From RUG563 sp964549135 (GTDB taxonomy: Bacteria > Bacillota > Clostridia > Christensenellales > Aristaeellaceae): a stretch of 64,000 bases of DNA. Positions 1-7,798 of the stretch are shown here, one piece after another. The stretch covers positions 1-64,000 of the forward strand of contig CAZJUJ010000001.1 in NCBI GenBank assembly GCA_964549135.1, given 5' to 3'. A program made the translations under genes and the position numbers. The notes below the pieces were generated by a model. It was not told the origin of the DNA and made no database searches. It worked only from the letters and a program-made list of their open reading frames with translations. Numbering within the stretch: position 1 is the stretch's first letter; each line of letters starts with the position of its first letter.

Positions 1-68
1 TTTCGGGAGGGTGCGGGAGGGGACTTTTGACTCAAAAGTCTCCTCCCGCAAATATTTTTCCCCGTTTT
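1..68. repeat. Right-hand end of palindromic intergenic repeat (copy A)
   Basis: This is the right arm of the repeat family seen whole at 36910-37203 and 55374-55669; the rest lies outside the window. It holds a hairpin at 13-49 with an outer GCGGGAGG/CCTCCCGC stem, an inner ACTTTTG/CAAAAGT stem and a GACTC-type loop, followed by the A/T-rich, CCCCGTT-containing tail found after the other copies. It lies just downstream of the metal transporter gene. No coding capacity is seen. Confidence 0.8.
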
Positions 69-79
69 CCCGTCCCCTA

Positions 80-838
80 TCAGCCCAGGTAATGGCTCAT
101 GGCCAGCATCAGGCAAAAGCCCGCCAGCAGGGCATAGGTCGCCCCGCATTCCGCGCCGTGGGCATGGGTTTCGGGGATCATTTCATCGCTGATCACATAC
201 AGCATGGTACCGCCCGCGAAGGCCAGGGCGAAGGGCAGAATCGCGGCAGAGATGCTCACGGCAAAATAGCCCAGCAGCGTGCCCAGCACCTCAATCACCC
301 CCGTCAGAATGGCCAGCACCAGGGTACGTCCCGGCCGCATGCCCGCCGCCAGCATGGGCGCAATGATCACCATGCCCTCGGGAATATTCTGCAGCGCAAT
401 GCCCGCCGCAATGGTCAGGGCCTCGCCCGTATCCCCGGTGCCAAAGCCCACCCCGGCTGCCAGCCCTTCGGGCAGATTATGAATGGCAATGGCCAGCACG
501 AAGAGAAGCACCCGATCCGCCGTTTCAGCGCCGCCGGGATGCATTTCCGCCTCCATGCCGCCCAGCTGATGCAGATGCGGCACCAGCCGATCCATCAGCC
601 GCAGGCATAGCGCGCCGCAGAAAATGCCGATCACCGTCACCAGGCAGCCGCTCCCCCCGCCATATTCCATGGAGGGCAGGATCAGCCCGATGACCGCCGC
701 CGCCAGCATCACCCCGGCGGCAAAGGCCAATACAATATCGCTGAAGCGATGCGATATTTTTTTGAACGCAAAGCCCAGCGCCGCGCCGATGATCGTTGCG
801 CCGCCTACCCCCAGCGCCGTCAGAAATACAATCTGCAT
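80..838 (-). CDS. ZIP family divalent metal transporter (ZupT-like)
   Basis: Integral membrane transporter expected to bring Zn2+, Fe2+ or Mn2+ into the cytoplasm. The 252-residue product is mostly hydrophobic helices, with a short His/Met/Glu-containing loop near residues 88-105. The two ZIP signature helices are visible as HNLPEG (residues 120-125) and QNIPEG (150-155), whose polar residues line the metal path in this family. The start chosen is the ATG preceded by GGAGG at 8 nt; an upstream in-frame ATG at 862 lacks a good site. The gene is separated from the M16 peptidase gene by a terminator, and no clear promoter or Zur-type operator was recognised in the 190-bp gap. The exact metal cannot be told from sequence. 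Confidence 0.9.
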   Translation of the reverse strand: MQIVFLTALGVGGATIIGAALGFAFKKISHRFSDIVLAFAAGVMLAAAVIGLILPSMEYGGGSGCLVTVIGIFCGALCLRLMDRLVPHLHQLGGMEAEMHPGGAETADRVLLFVLAIAIHNLPEGLAAGVGFGTGDTGEALTIAAGIALQNIPEGMVIIAPMLAAGMRPGRTLVLAILTGVIEVLGTLLGYFAVSISAAILPFALAFAGGTMLYVISDEMIPETHAHGAECGATYALLAGFCLMLAMSHYLG

Positions 839-910
839 GTCATTCGCCTCCCCGGATTGCATTGGTTCATCCTATGCCGCCCGCCTGCCGCCCGTTCCGC
901 CCTCTGCCTG

Positions 911-953
911 GAAAAGAGGCCCTTCAGCGTCCTTTTGAGATACTGAAGGGCCT
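911..953 (-). terminator. Terminator after M16 peptidase gene
   Basis: An 11-bp perfect stem (arms at 917-927 and 943-953, AGGCCCTTCAG type) is followed on the minus strand by CTTTTCC. It lies about 80 bp past the M16 peptidase stop and ends the rpsO-pnp-M16 unit. Confidence 0.75.
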
Positions 954-1031
954 TTCCTCAAAGGCGGCAAAGGGCCGCCGCGCCGCCTCCGCCCAAGCCG
1001 CCTTACAAGCAGCCGGGGCGAACGCGCCGGA

Positions 1032-2276
1032 TTATTTCATGTACTGGATGAATTTTTCCGCCTTGCGGCCCACCACGGCATAGGCCCGGGGCCCGCCGAA
1101 AATCCGCGCCGCAATATCGCTGACAGCATCCGGGGTGACCCGGTCAATGGCGGCAATGGTTTCCTCCGGCGGAATGGATTTACCCAGCAGAATCTGATTA
1201 TGCCCCAGGGCGCTCATCCGATTGTAGGCGCTTTCCAGCCCCAGAATGAAGCTACCCTTGAGCTGGGCCTTGGCCTGGGTGAATTCCTTTTCCGTCATGC
1301 CGCTGGCCAGCAGCTTCTCAATTTCGATATCCGTCTGCTCCAGCACCATTTTGGCATGCTTGGGCGATGTAGCGGCGTAAATGGTAAATTCGCCGCAGCC
1401 CGGATAATTGGATGGCCCGGAATAGACGGAATAGGCCATGCCCAATTCCTCGCGAATGCGCTGGAACAGCCGGGAGGACATCCCGCCGCCCAAAACATTA
1501 TTCAGCACCGCCATGGGATAAATGTCCTGGCTGCCCATCTTACTTCCACGGAAGGAAAGGCAGAGATGCACCTGCTCGGTATCCTTATCCCGATAGAGCT
1601 TTCGCGGCGCGTCAATGGCAACGCTTTCGGGAAAGCTTTCGCCCTCCGCCCCCTGCCAGGCGCCGAATTTTTCCTCCATCAGTTCCTTCAGGCTCGCCAT
1701 TTCCACATTTCCGGCCACCGCCACGACGGCATTTTTGGGCCCGTAATGGCGCTTTCTGAAGGCGCGCAGATCATCCGGCGTGTAGGCAGATATCCTTTCG
1801 GCGGGGCCCAGAATGGTCTGCCCCAGGGATTGCGCGCCAAAGACCGCCTCCGCCAGCAGATCATAGACCACATCCTCGGGCGAATCCTCCACCATGGCGA
1901 TCTCTTCCAGCACCACGCCCCGCTCCTTATCCGTTTCCGCCGGATCCAGGCTGGGATTGCATACAATATCCGCCAGAATATCCGCCGCCAGGGGCAGATC
2001 CTCATCGATGACCTTGGCATAATAATTGGTGCAAAGCTTGCTGGTCGAGGCATTGAGATGCCCGCCAATGGCGTCCATTTCCTCGGCGATCTGCCGGGCG
2101 GAGCGCTTTTTTGTGCCCTTAAAGGCCATATGCTCCATGAAATGGGAAAGGCCGTTTTCCTCCGGGGATTCCAGCATGGATCCCGCCTTTACCCATACGC
2201 CGATGGAAGCGGAACGAAGATAGGGCATGGCTTCCACCAGCACCGTCAATCCATTTTTCAGCGTAAATTTTTCCAC
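1032..2276 (-). CDS. M16 family zinc metallopeptidase (processing-peptidase-like)
   Basis: Predicted zinc endopeptidase of the pitrilysin/M16B group, 414 residues, the usual length of bacterial homologues such as Bacillus MlpA/YmxG. The inverted zinc motif HFMEH (HxxEH) is at residues 45-49 and the third ligand Glu is at 125, the expected 76 residues on. Two M16 half-domains are present, about 1-205 and 206-414. The start is GTG at 2276 with AAGGAG 9 nt upstream. It is the last gene of rpsO-pnp-M16, the same order as in Bacillus. No signal peptide is visible, so it probably acts in the cytoplasm; the physiological substrate is unknown. Confidence 0.92.
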   Translation of the reverse strand: MEKFTLKNGLTVLVEAMPYLRSASIGVWVKAGSMLESPEENGLSHFMEHMAFKGTKKRSARQIAEEMDAIGGHLNASTSKLCTNYYAKVIDEDLPLAADILADIVCNPSLDPAETDKERGVVLEEIAMVEDSPEDVVYDLLAEAVFGAQSLGQTILGPAERISAYTPDDLRAFRKRHYGPKNAVVAVAGNVEMASLKELMEEKFGAWQGAEGESFPESVAIDAPRKLYRDKDTEQVHLCLSFRGSKMGSQDIYPMAVLNNVLGGGMSSRLFQRIREELGMAYSVYSGPSNYPGCGEFTIYAATSPKHAKMVLEQTDIEIEKLLASGMTEKEFTQAKAQLKGSFILGLESAYNRMSALGHNQILLGKSIPPEETIAAIDRVTPDAVSDIAARIFGGPRAYAVVGRKAEKFIQYMK

Positions 2277-2302
2277 GCCATATCGCTCCTTGCCTGATTT
2301 TG

Positions 2303-2338
2303 AAAAAGAAGGGGAAACTGCAATTAGCTTCCCCCTCT
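2303..2338 (-). terminator. Partial terminator between pnp and M16 gene
   Basis: On the minus strand a GGGGGAA/TTTCCCC hairpin is followed by TTCTTTTTC. It sits in the 97-bp gap between pnp and the M16 gene and probably reduces readthrough rather than separating two units, since no promoter was found after it. Confidence 0.65.
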
Positions 2339-2373
2339 TGATGAAAAATTATGTTTGCTTCTTCCAGCCCGAA

Positions 2374-4533
2374 TTACCGGCGATCGGGGCGGCCATCCCG
2401 GCGGGGAGGACGCGCACCGGCGGGAGCGGGACGGGAGAAATTGGTGTTTTCGTAAACGATATCGTTGCGGATCAGGTTGATGCGGCCCTGAGAATCAATC
2501 TCGCATACCTTCACTTCGATTTCGTCGCCGATGTTTACCACATCCTCCACCTTTTCCACGCGCTTGTTATCCAGCTTGGAAATATGGATCATGCCATCCT
2601 TGCCGCCCACCAATTCCACAAAGGCGCCAAAGTTCATAATGCGAACCACCTTGCCCAGGAATACATCGCCCACCTCGATATCCTTGGCGATGCCCATGAT
2701 AATGGATTTCGCCTTATCGGCAGCGGCCTGATCGGGGGTGGAAATGAAGACGCGGCCATCATCCTCGATATCGATCTTCACGCCGGTTTCGGCAATGATC
2801 TTATTGATCATCTTGCCGCCGGGCCCAATGACCTCGCGGATCTTATCGGGATTGATGGTGAACTGGATGATCTTGGGGGCGTACTTGGAAAGATTCTCCC
2901 GGGGACGGCCGATGGTCTCCAGCATGATGCCCAGAATATGCAGGCGGCCCTTCAGCGCCTGATTGAGGGCGCGGGAGAGAATTTCGCGGTTGATGCCCTT
3001 GATCTTGATATCCATCTGGATGGCGGTGATGCCGTTCATGGTACCGGCCACCTTAAAGTCCATATCGCCCAGGAAATCCTCCAGGCCCTGGATATCGGTC
3101 AGCACCTCGATCTTGCCGGTTTCCGCATCCTGGATCAGGCCCATGGCCACACCGGCCACGGGGGCATGAATCGGCACGCCCGCATCCATCAGCGACAGGG
3201 TGCTGCCGCAGACGGAAGCCATGGAAGAGGAGCCATTGCTGCCCATAATTTCGGAAACCAGGCGCAGCGCATAGGGGAATTCAGCCTCGGTGGGGATAAC
3301 GGGCACCAGCGCGCGCTCCGCCAGCGCACCATGGCCGATCTCCCGGCGGTTGGGGCTGCGCAGCCTGCCGGCCTCGCCGGTGGCGTAGGAGGGCATATTA
3401 TACTGATGCATGTAGCGCTTGCTTTCCTCGTTGGAAAGGCCATCCAGCTGCTGGGCCTCAGAAACCATGCCCAGGGTGGTAATGGTCAGCGCCTGGGTTT
3501 CGCCGCGGGTGAAAACGGCGCTGCCATGGGTGCGGGGCAGCACGCCCACTTCGCACCAGATGGGGCGCACCTCGGTGACCTTGCGGCCATCGGGACGGAT
3601 GCCCTCATCCAGGATTTTGCGGCGCATAACCTCTTTATTCAGGTAATACAGCGCATCGGCCACTTCGCCCTCCCGGCCGGGGAAAATATCGGCAAAATGC
3701 GCGGCCACATCGGCGGAAACCTCGGCTTCCCGGGCCTGGCGCTCCTTGCGGACGAAGGTGGAGTAGACATACTGGCATTTTTCATAGGCGTATTCCCGCA
3801 CGGCGGCCTTCACGTCATCGCCGGTCAGCACCAGGGGGAATTCGCTCTTTTCCTTGCCGATTTCCGCCGTGATCTTTTCCTGGAAGGCCACCAGTTCCTT
3901 AATGCTCTCATGGGCAAAAAGGATGGCGTCCATCATGGCATCCTCGCTGACCTCATTGGCGCCCGCTTCCACCATCATGATGGCGTCCTTGGTGCCGGCC
4001 ACGGTGACATGCATATCGGATTTGGCGGATTGCTCCTCATCGGGGTTGATGATCATTTCGCCATTTACGCGGCCCACCACCACGGCAGCCGTGGGGCCGC
4101 CCCAGGGGATATTGGAGATCATCAGCGCGATGGAAGAGCCCAGCATGGCGGGGAATTCCGGGGGGGTATTGGGATCGACGGACAGGGTCTGGGCCACCAC
4201 CTGCACATCATTGCGCAGGCCCTTGGGGAACAGGGGGCGCAGGGGCCTGTCAATCAGGCGGCAGGTCAGCGTCGCCTTTTCGGTGGGGCGGCCCTCCCGC
4301 TTGATGAAGCCGCCGGGGATCTTGCCCACGGCATACTGCTTTTCTTCGAAATCCACCGTCAGGGGGAAGAAATCCACGCCTTCACGGGGCTTGTCCGAAG
4401 CGGTGGCATTGACCAGCACCACGGTATCGCCGTAGCGAACCACGGCGGAACCGCCGGCCTGCTGGGCATATTTGCCGAATTCCAGGGTCAGGGTACGGCC
4501 GGCAAATTCCATCGAGTAAGCTTTGTAATCCAT
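2374..4533 (-). CDS. pnp: Polyribonucleotide nucleotidyltransferase
   Basis: Phosphorolytic 3'-to-5' exoribonuclease of RNA turnover, acting as a trimer. The 719 residues show the full family layout: a first RNase PH domain (about 1-225), a helical linker, a second catalytic RNase PH domain (about 310-540), a KH domain with the VIGPGGKMI loop near residue 565, and an S1 domain (about 620-690) containing GDVFLGKVVRI. A short basic Pro/Arg-rich tail ends the protein. The start is an ATG behind GAGGAGAAG. It follows rpsO, the near-universal order, and the hairpin between them at 4593-4630 is a likely site for processing or autoregulation. Confidence 0.98.
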   Translation of the reverse strand: MDYKAYSMEFAGRTLTLEFGKYAQQAGGSAVVRYGDTVVLVNATASDKPREGVDFFPLTVDFEEKQYAVGKIPGGFIKREGRPTEKATLTCRLIDRPLRPLFPKGLRNDVQVVAQTLSVDPNTPPEFPAMLGSSIALMISNIPWGGPTAAVVVGRVNGEMIINPDEEQSAKSDMHVTVAGTKDAIMMVEAGANEVSEDAMMDAILFAHESIKELVAFQEKITAEIGKEKSEFPLVLTGDDVKAAVREYAYEKCQYVYSTFVRKERQAREAEVSADVAAHFADIFPGREGEVADALYYLNKEVMRRKILDEGIRPDGRKVTEVRPIWCEVGVLPRTHGSAVFTRGETQALTITTLGMVSEAQQLDGLSNEESKRYMHQYNMPSYATGEAGRLRSPNRREIGHGALAERALVPVIPTEAEFPYALRLVSEIMGSNGSSSMASVCGSTLSLMDAGVPIHAPVAGVAMGLIQDAETGKIEVLTDIQGLEDFLGDMDFKVAGTMNGITAIQMDIKIKGINREILSRALNQALKGRLHILGIMLETIGRPRENLSKYAPKIIQFTINPDKIREVIGPGGKMINKIIAETGVKIDIEDDGRVFISTPDQAAADKAKSIIMGIAKDIEVGDVFLGKVVRIMNFGAFVELVGGKDGMIHISKLDNKRVEKVEDVVNIGDEIEVKVCEIDSQGRINLIRNDIVYENTNFSRPAPAGARPPRRDGRPDRR

Positions 4534-4592
4534 TTTTTCTTCTTCTCCTCACACACACACTTTCCTGACGGCCCCTGCCGCCGGAAGAATAC

Positions 4593-4630
4593 AAAAGGCT
4601 ATCGGCTGAATTTTTTTCCAGCCGATAGCC
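4593..4630 (-). terminator. rpsO-pnp intergenic hairpin
   Basis: A 12-bp perfect stem (arms 4597-4608 and 4619-4630, GGCTATCGGCTG type) with a 10-nt A/T loop is followed on the minus strand by TTTTG. In other bacteria the hairpin here is an attenuator and RNase III processing site controlling pnp; the same role is inferred. Confidence 0.8.
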
Positions 4631-4639
4631 CGATGCGCA

Positions 4640-4903
4640 TTACTTACGCAGACCCAGCTTGGCAATCAGTTCACGATACCGCTCAATATCGGTCTTCTTC
4701 AGATAATCCAGCAGGCCACGGCGCTGACCAACCATCAGCAGAAGGCCGCGGCGGGAATGATGATCCTTCTTGTTGAGCTTGAGATGCTCGTTGAGGTGAT
4801 TGATGCGCTGAGTGAGCAGAGCCACCTGCACCTCGGGGGAGCCGGTATCGCCTTCGTGACGGGCATAGGTTTCCATGATCTGGGCTTTGAGCTGCTTATC
4901 CAT
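4640..4903 (-). CDS. rpsO: 30S ribosomal protein S15
   Basis: Primary 16S rRNA-binding protein of the small-subunit platform, 87 residues, within one or two residues of the usual length. The hallmarks GDTGSPEVQVALLT, HHSRRGLL and RRGLLDYLKK are all present. The start is the ATG behind AAGGAGGAAACACTC; a longer reading frame upstream has no ribosome site and is not conserved. It has its own promoter at 5016-5044 and a leader of about 100 nt, long enough to fold, as S15 mRNAs often do for autoregulation. Confidence 0.98.
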   Translation of the reverse strand: MDKQLKAQIMETYARHEGDTGSPEVQVALLTQRINHLNEHLKLNKKDHHSRRGLLLMVGQRRGLLDYLKKTDIERYRELIAKLGLRK

Positions 4904-4996
4904 GAGTGTTTCCTCCTTCTTGGGGCGTGGCGGCCCCTGCTTCAATCGCCATGTTCTCAGGCACGCGTTGGAGTATCGCCAGCCCGGGAAAATGGT

Positions 4997-5039
4997 TCTA
5001 AAAACCACGCCTTTCATTTTATCATGATCGGCGTGGTTT
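4997..5039 (-). terminator. uraA terminator overlapping the rpsO promoter
   Basis: On the minus strand AAACCACGCC and GGCGTGGTTT (arms at 5030-5039 and 5002-5011) form a 10-bp stem that runs into a T5 tract. The rpsO -10 box lies in its loop and part of the -35 box in its first arm. Confidence 0.7.
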
Positions 5040-5044
5040 GTAAA
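5016..5044 (-). promoter_or_regulatory. Sigma-A promoter of rpsO-pnp
   Basis: On the minus strand TTTACA (5039-5044) and TAAAAT (5016-5021) are separated by 17 bp. The first arm of the uraA terminator covers most of the -35 to spacer stretch. Confidence 0.75.
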
Positions 5045-5079
5045 TATGCTATAGATGCTTTTTTCCGATTTTTTCGGAA

Positions 5080-6513
5080 TTATTCCGCCTTTTCTTCGGC
5101 GTTCCGGCGATTGAAGAGGACATTGACCAGAATGCCCAGGATCAGCGCGGTGGCGATGGAGGAAATTTCCACCGGGCCCAGCTTCAGCGTCAGCCCGCCG
5201 ATGCCGGTTACCAGAATGGCAGCCACCACAAACAGATTGCGGTTATCGCCCAGATCCACATGCTGTACCATCTTCAGGCCGGAAACGGCGATGAAGCCAT
5301 AGAGCGCGATGCACACGCCGCCGGTGATGCAGGCGGGGATGGAATTAACAAAGGCGGTAAAGGGGCCAAAGAAGGAAAGCACGATGCAGTATACCGCCGC
5401 CAGAGCGATGGTGGAAATGGAGGCGTTGCCGGTGATGGCCACGCAGCCCACGGATTCGCCGTAGGTGGTATTGGGGCAGCCGCCCACGAAGGAGCCGATG
5501 ATGGAGCCGACGCCATCGCCCAGCAGCGTGCGGTCAAGGCCGGGATCGGTGATCAGATCGCGGTCAATGATGGTGGAAAGATTCTTGTGATCGGCGATAT
5601 GCTCCGCCAGCACCACGAAGGCGACCGGGGCAAAGAGCATGAAGATATTCAGCACGGTGCTGAAGCCATCAAACTTGGAGAAGCCCTCGGTGAACATGCC
5701 GACGAAGGTGAACTTGGGCACTTCAAAGAGCTTTACGCCCTCAAAGGCGGCCAGGTTAACCAGATGGGTGGCTTCATAGCCAAAGATCAGGGTCAGCACA
5801 AGGGCGATCACATACGCGCCCAGAATACCAATCACGAAGGGGATCAGCTTCATGCCCTTGCTGCCCTTGGTGGAGGCAAAGACGGTGATCATGAAGGCGA
5901 TCACGCCCACCAGGATGTGGAGCAGGCTGTAGCCGCTGGTCGTCGCCGCCGCGGCAACATCGCTGACCACGCCGGAAATCTGATCGACGCTGGTGACCTC
6001 CGCAAACTTGGTCTGCACCAGCCCAAGCAGCTGCGACAGATTCATATCGCCATTCAGATTCGCCAGATTATTCACGGCGCTGCCGCACAGGGAAAGACCA
6101 ATCAGCGCCACGGTGGGGCCGATAACAACGGGAGGAAGCAGCTTGTTGACCCAGGCAGAGCCGGTCTTTTTCACGATCACGGCAATCAGCACATACACCA
6201 GCCCTGCAAATACCGCGCCCAGGAAGATGCCCATGTAGCCAAAGGCCACCGCGCCGCACAGAGGAGCAATGAAGGCAAAGGAGCTGCCCAGGAAAACGGG
6301 GCTCTTTTTCTTGGTCATGAAGATGTAAAACAGGGTGCCAAAGCCGGCGCCGCACAGGGCCGCAGGCTGGCTCATGTACGCAGTGCTCGTGTTTCCATTC
6401 ACCAGAATCGGCACCAGCAGGGTGGCGGCCATGATGGCCAGCAGCTGCTGCAGGGCGAAGATGAGGTTCTTTCTGATCGGCGGCTTATCCGCGATGTCGT
6501 AAACCAGTTTCAT
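5080..6513 (-). CDS. uraA: Uracil permease, NCS2/UraA family
   Basis: Proton-coupled uracil importer of the nucleobase/ascorbate transporter (NAT/NCS2) family in the cytoplasmic membrane. The 477 residues are nearly all membrane helices, with the family layout of two inverted seven-helix repeats. NAT features include the N-terminal RKNLIFALQQLLAIMAAT segment, GSSFAFIAP, the Glu-containing AEHIADHKNL region near residue 305 and the PNTTYGES motif near residue 350. The N-terminal LVYDIADKPP segment is typical of UraA/PyrP rather than xanthine permeases. It is a single-gene unit with a near-consensus promoter at 6606-6634 overlapped by an operator-like palindrome. No PyrR-type leader was recognised. 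Confidence 0.93.
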   Translation of the reverse strand: MKLVYDIADKPPIRKNLIFALQQLLAIMAATLLVPILVNGNTSTAYMSQPAALCGAGFGTLFYIFMTKKKSPVFLGSSFAFIAPLCGAVAFGYMGIFLGAVFAGLVYVLIAVIVKKTGSAWVNKLLPPVVIGPTVALIGLSLCGSAVNNLANLNGDMNLSQLLGLVQTKFAEVTSVDQISGVVSDVAAAATTSGYSLLHILVGVIAFMITVFASTKGSKGMKLIPFVIGILGAYVIALVLTLIFGYEATHLVNLAAFEGVKLFEVPKFTFVGMFTEGFSKFDGFSTVLNIFMLFAPVAFVVLAEHIADHKNLSTIIDRDLITDPGLDRTLLGDGVGSIIGSFVGGCPNTTYGESVGCVAITGNASISTIALAAVYCIVLSFFGPFTAFVNSIPACITGGVCIALYGFIAVSGLKMVQHVDLGDNRNLFVVAAILVTGIGGLTLKLGPVEISSIATALILGILVNVLFNRRNAEEKAE

Positions 6514-6560
6514 TGGTATTCCCCCCGTTTGATTTTTTATATCAACGCCGAAGCGTTCAT

Positions 6561-6607
6561 ATCACCATGGCGGAATCCTGGCGCAATTTTTGCCAAACCC
6601 TGGTGAT
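6561..6607. promoter_or_regulatory. Inverted repeat spanning the uraA transcription start
   Basis: ATCACCA at 6561-6567 and TGGTGAT at 6601-6607 are exact 7-bp inverted copies 33 bp apart. One arm overlaps the uraA -10 box, so the pair cannot both lie in the RNA; it may be a DNA operator pair. A further small hairpin AACGC-TTCG-GCGTT follows in the leader. Confidence 0.4.
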
Positions 6608-6634
6608 TATATCGTTTTCAGAGAGAAATGTCAA
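6606..6634 (-). promoter_or_regulatory. Sigma-A promoter of uraA
   Basis: On the minus strand TTGACA (6629-6634) and TATAAT (6606-6611) are both consensus and separated by exactly 17 bp. Such a strong promoter on a permease gene suggests that it must be repressed, in line with the palindrome at 6619-6642. Confidence 0.88.
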
Positions 6635-6642
6635 TCTCTCTG
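6619..6642. promoter_or_regulatory. Operator-like palindrome centred on the uraA -35 box
   Basis: CAGAGAGA (6619-6626) and TCTCTCTG (6635-6642) are perfectly complementary 8-bp arms around an 8-bp centre that includes the -35 hexamer. This is a geometry expected for a repressor site; the cognate regulator is not identifiable from the window. Confidence 0.5.
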
Positions 6643-6862
6643 TCAAAATAATTCCCCCGCTCCATTATCTCCGCGCCCGGGGCCGGCAAAAGCATCCCAA
6701 GAAAATAGGCCGCTTCTGCAAAAAACGTCCTTTTCATTTTCCGCATTCCTTCGCGAAATGAGCCTGACGCTTGATACAGAAACGGCAAAACTATTCTTTT
6801 TTAGCTTTCCGCCGGGGCGGGCGCGGCCTGTTCCGCCGTTTCCCCGCCCCATGGAAAACCGA
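6643..6862. other. Gap between uraA promoter and jag
   Basis: No gene is seen. The only structure is an 8-bp GC stem (GGGGCGGG/CCCGCCCC, 6814-6850) about 13 bp beyond the jag stop. It is a possible terminator of the rpmH-to-jag unit but is not followed by a T tract on the minus strand. Confidence 0.5.
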
Positions 6863-7798
6863 TTATTTATCCTGCTGCTTATCCTGCTTTTTCAGGGTAA
6901 TCACCACATGCCGGTTGGGCTCCTCCCCCTCGGAATGGGTGGTCACCGCTTCATGATTCTGCAGCGCGCTGTGCAGAATGCGGCGCTCGTAGGGATTCAT
7001 GGGCTCCATGGCCACCCGGCGGCCGGTCTTGACGCAGCGATTGGCCATGCGGTTGGCCAGCCGGATCAGGGCCTCCTCCCGCTTGGCGCGATAGCCCTCG
7101 GTATCCAGCGTGACGCGGATATAGCCGTTCTGGCCCTTGTTGACCTGCAGGCTGGTAAGATACTGCAGCGCATCCAGGGTTTCGCCCCGGCGACCAATCA
7201 GGATGCCCAGGGTATCCCCTTCCATGTTGACCCGCACATTGCCATCCTCATCGGTGGCGACGGCCACGGAAACATTCACGCCCATGAGCTTGGTCAGGTT
7301 CTGAAGGAATTCCTGGGCGCGGCCGGCAGCGGTGGCGCGATCGGCCTGCTCGGCAGGCACGATTTCCTTAACGGGCCTGGGCTCCTTGTTTTCCTTGCTC
7401 TCCTTATTTTCCCGGGGCTCCTTCACTTCCTTGGGCTCCCGGGGTTCCTTATTCTCCCGGGGCTTGCGGGCGGGCTCCGCTTTCTTTTCGGCGGGCTTTT
7501 CCTGCCGGGGAGCGGGCTTCTTTTCGGGAGCGGGCTTCTTTTCCTGGATGGGCCGGGCGACGGGCTTTTCCTCCGCCAGGGTGCCCTCAAACAGGGCATG
7601 GGCCACGTTCTCCTCGGCCTCTTCCTCTTTCAGTGTCAAGCGCACCTTGGCGGGACGGGAGCCAAAGAGGCCAAAGAGGCCCTTGCTGCCCTCCTCCAGA
7701 ATATCCACCGTCACTTCGCTGATGGATACGCCCAGATGCTCCAGACCACTGGAAATTGCCTCTTCAATGGTACGGCCGGATACTTCGTAATTCTTCAT
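6863..7798 (-). CDS. jag: RNA-binding protein Jag/KhpB
   Basis: Cytoplasmic RNA-binding protein that in other Firmicutes pairs with KhpA and affects cell elongation and division. The 311 residues contain an N-terminal Jag_N domain (about 1-52, SGRTIEEAISSGLEHLG), a long Lys/Glu/Pro-rich low-complexity linker (about 75-165, with repeats such as KKPAPEKKPAP), a KH domain with the loop IGRRGETLDAL, and a C-terminal R3H domain with NPYERRILHSAL. Its ATG shares one base with the yidC TAA stop (TAATG), so translation is probably coupled. It is the last gene of the rpmH unit, the standard position. Confidence 0.96.
   Translation of the reverse strand: MKNYEVSGRTIEEAISSGLEHLGVSISEVTVDILEEGSKGLFGLFGSRPAKVRLTLKEEEAEENVAHALFEGTLAEEKPVARPIQEKKPAPEKKPAPRQEKPAEKKAEPARKPRENKEPREPKEVKEPRENKESKENKEPRPVKEIVPAEQADRATAAGRAQEFLQNLTKLMGVNVSVAVATDEDGNVRVNMEGDTLGILIGRRGETLDALQYLTSLQVNKGQNGYIRVTLDTEGYRAKREEALIRLANRMANRCVKTGRRVAMEPMNPYERRILHSALQNHEAVTTHSEGEEPNRHVVITLKKQDKQQDK

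Noticed and set aside
2227..4776. Very long plus-strand open frame (849 codons) opposite pnp
   Set aside because: It is His/Gly/Asp-rich antisense of a clear PNPase and arises from the strong codon bias of this genome; no ribosome site or family match.
6514..6600. Riboswitch or PyrR-type attenuator upstream of uraA
   Set aside because: The 5' arm of the best stem overlaps the -10 box and would not be transcribed; remaining hairpins have no terminator T tract and no PyrR-loop or known riboswitch motif.
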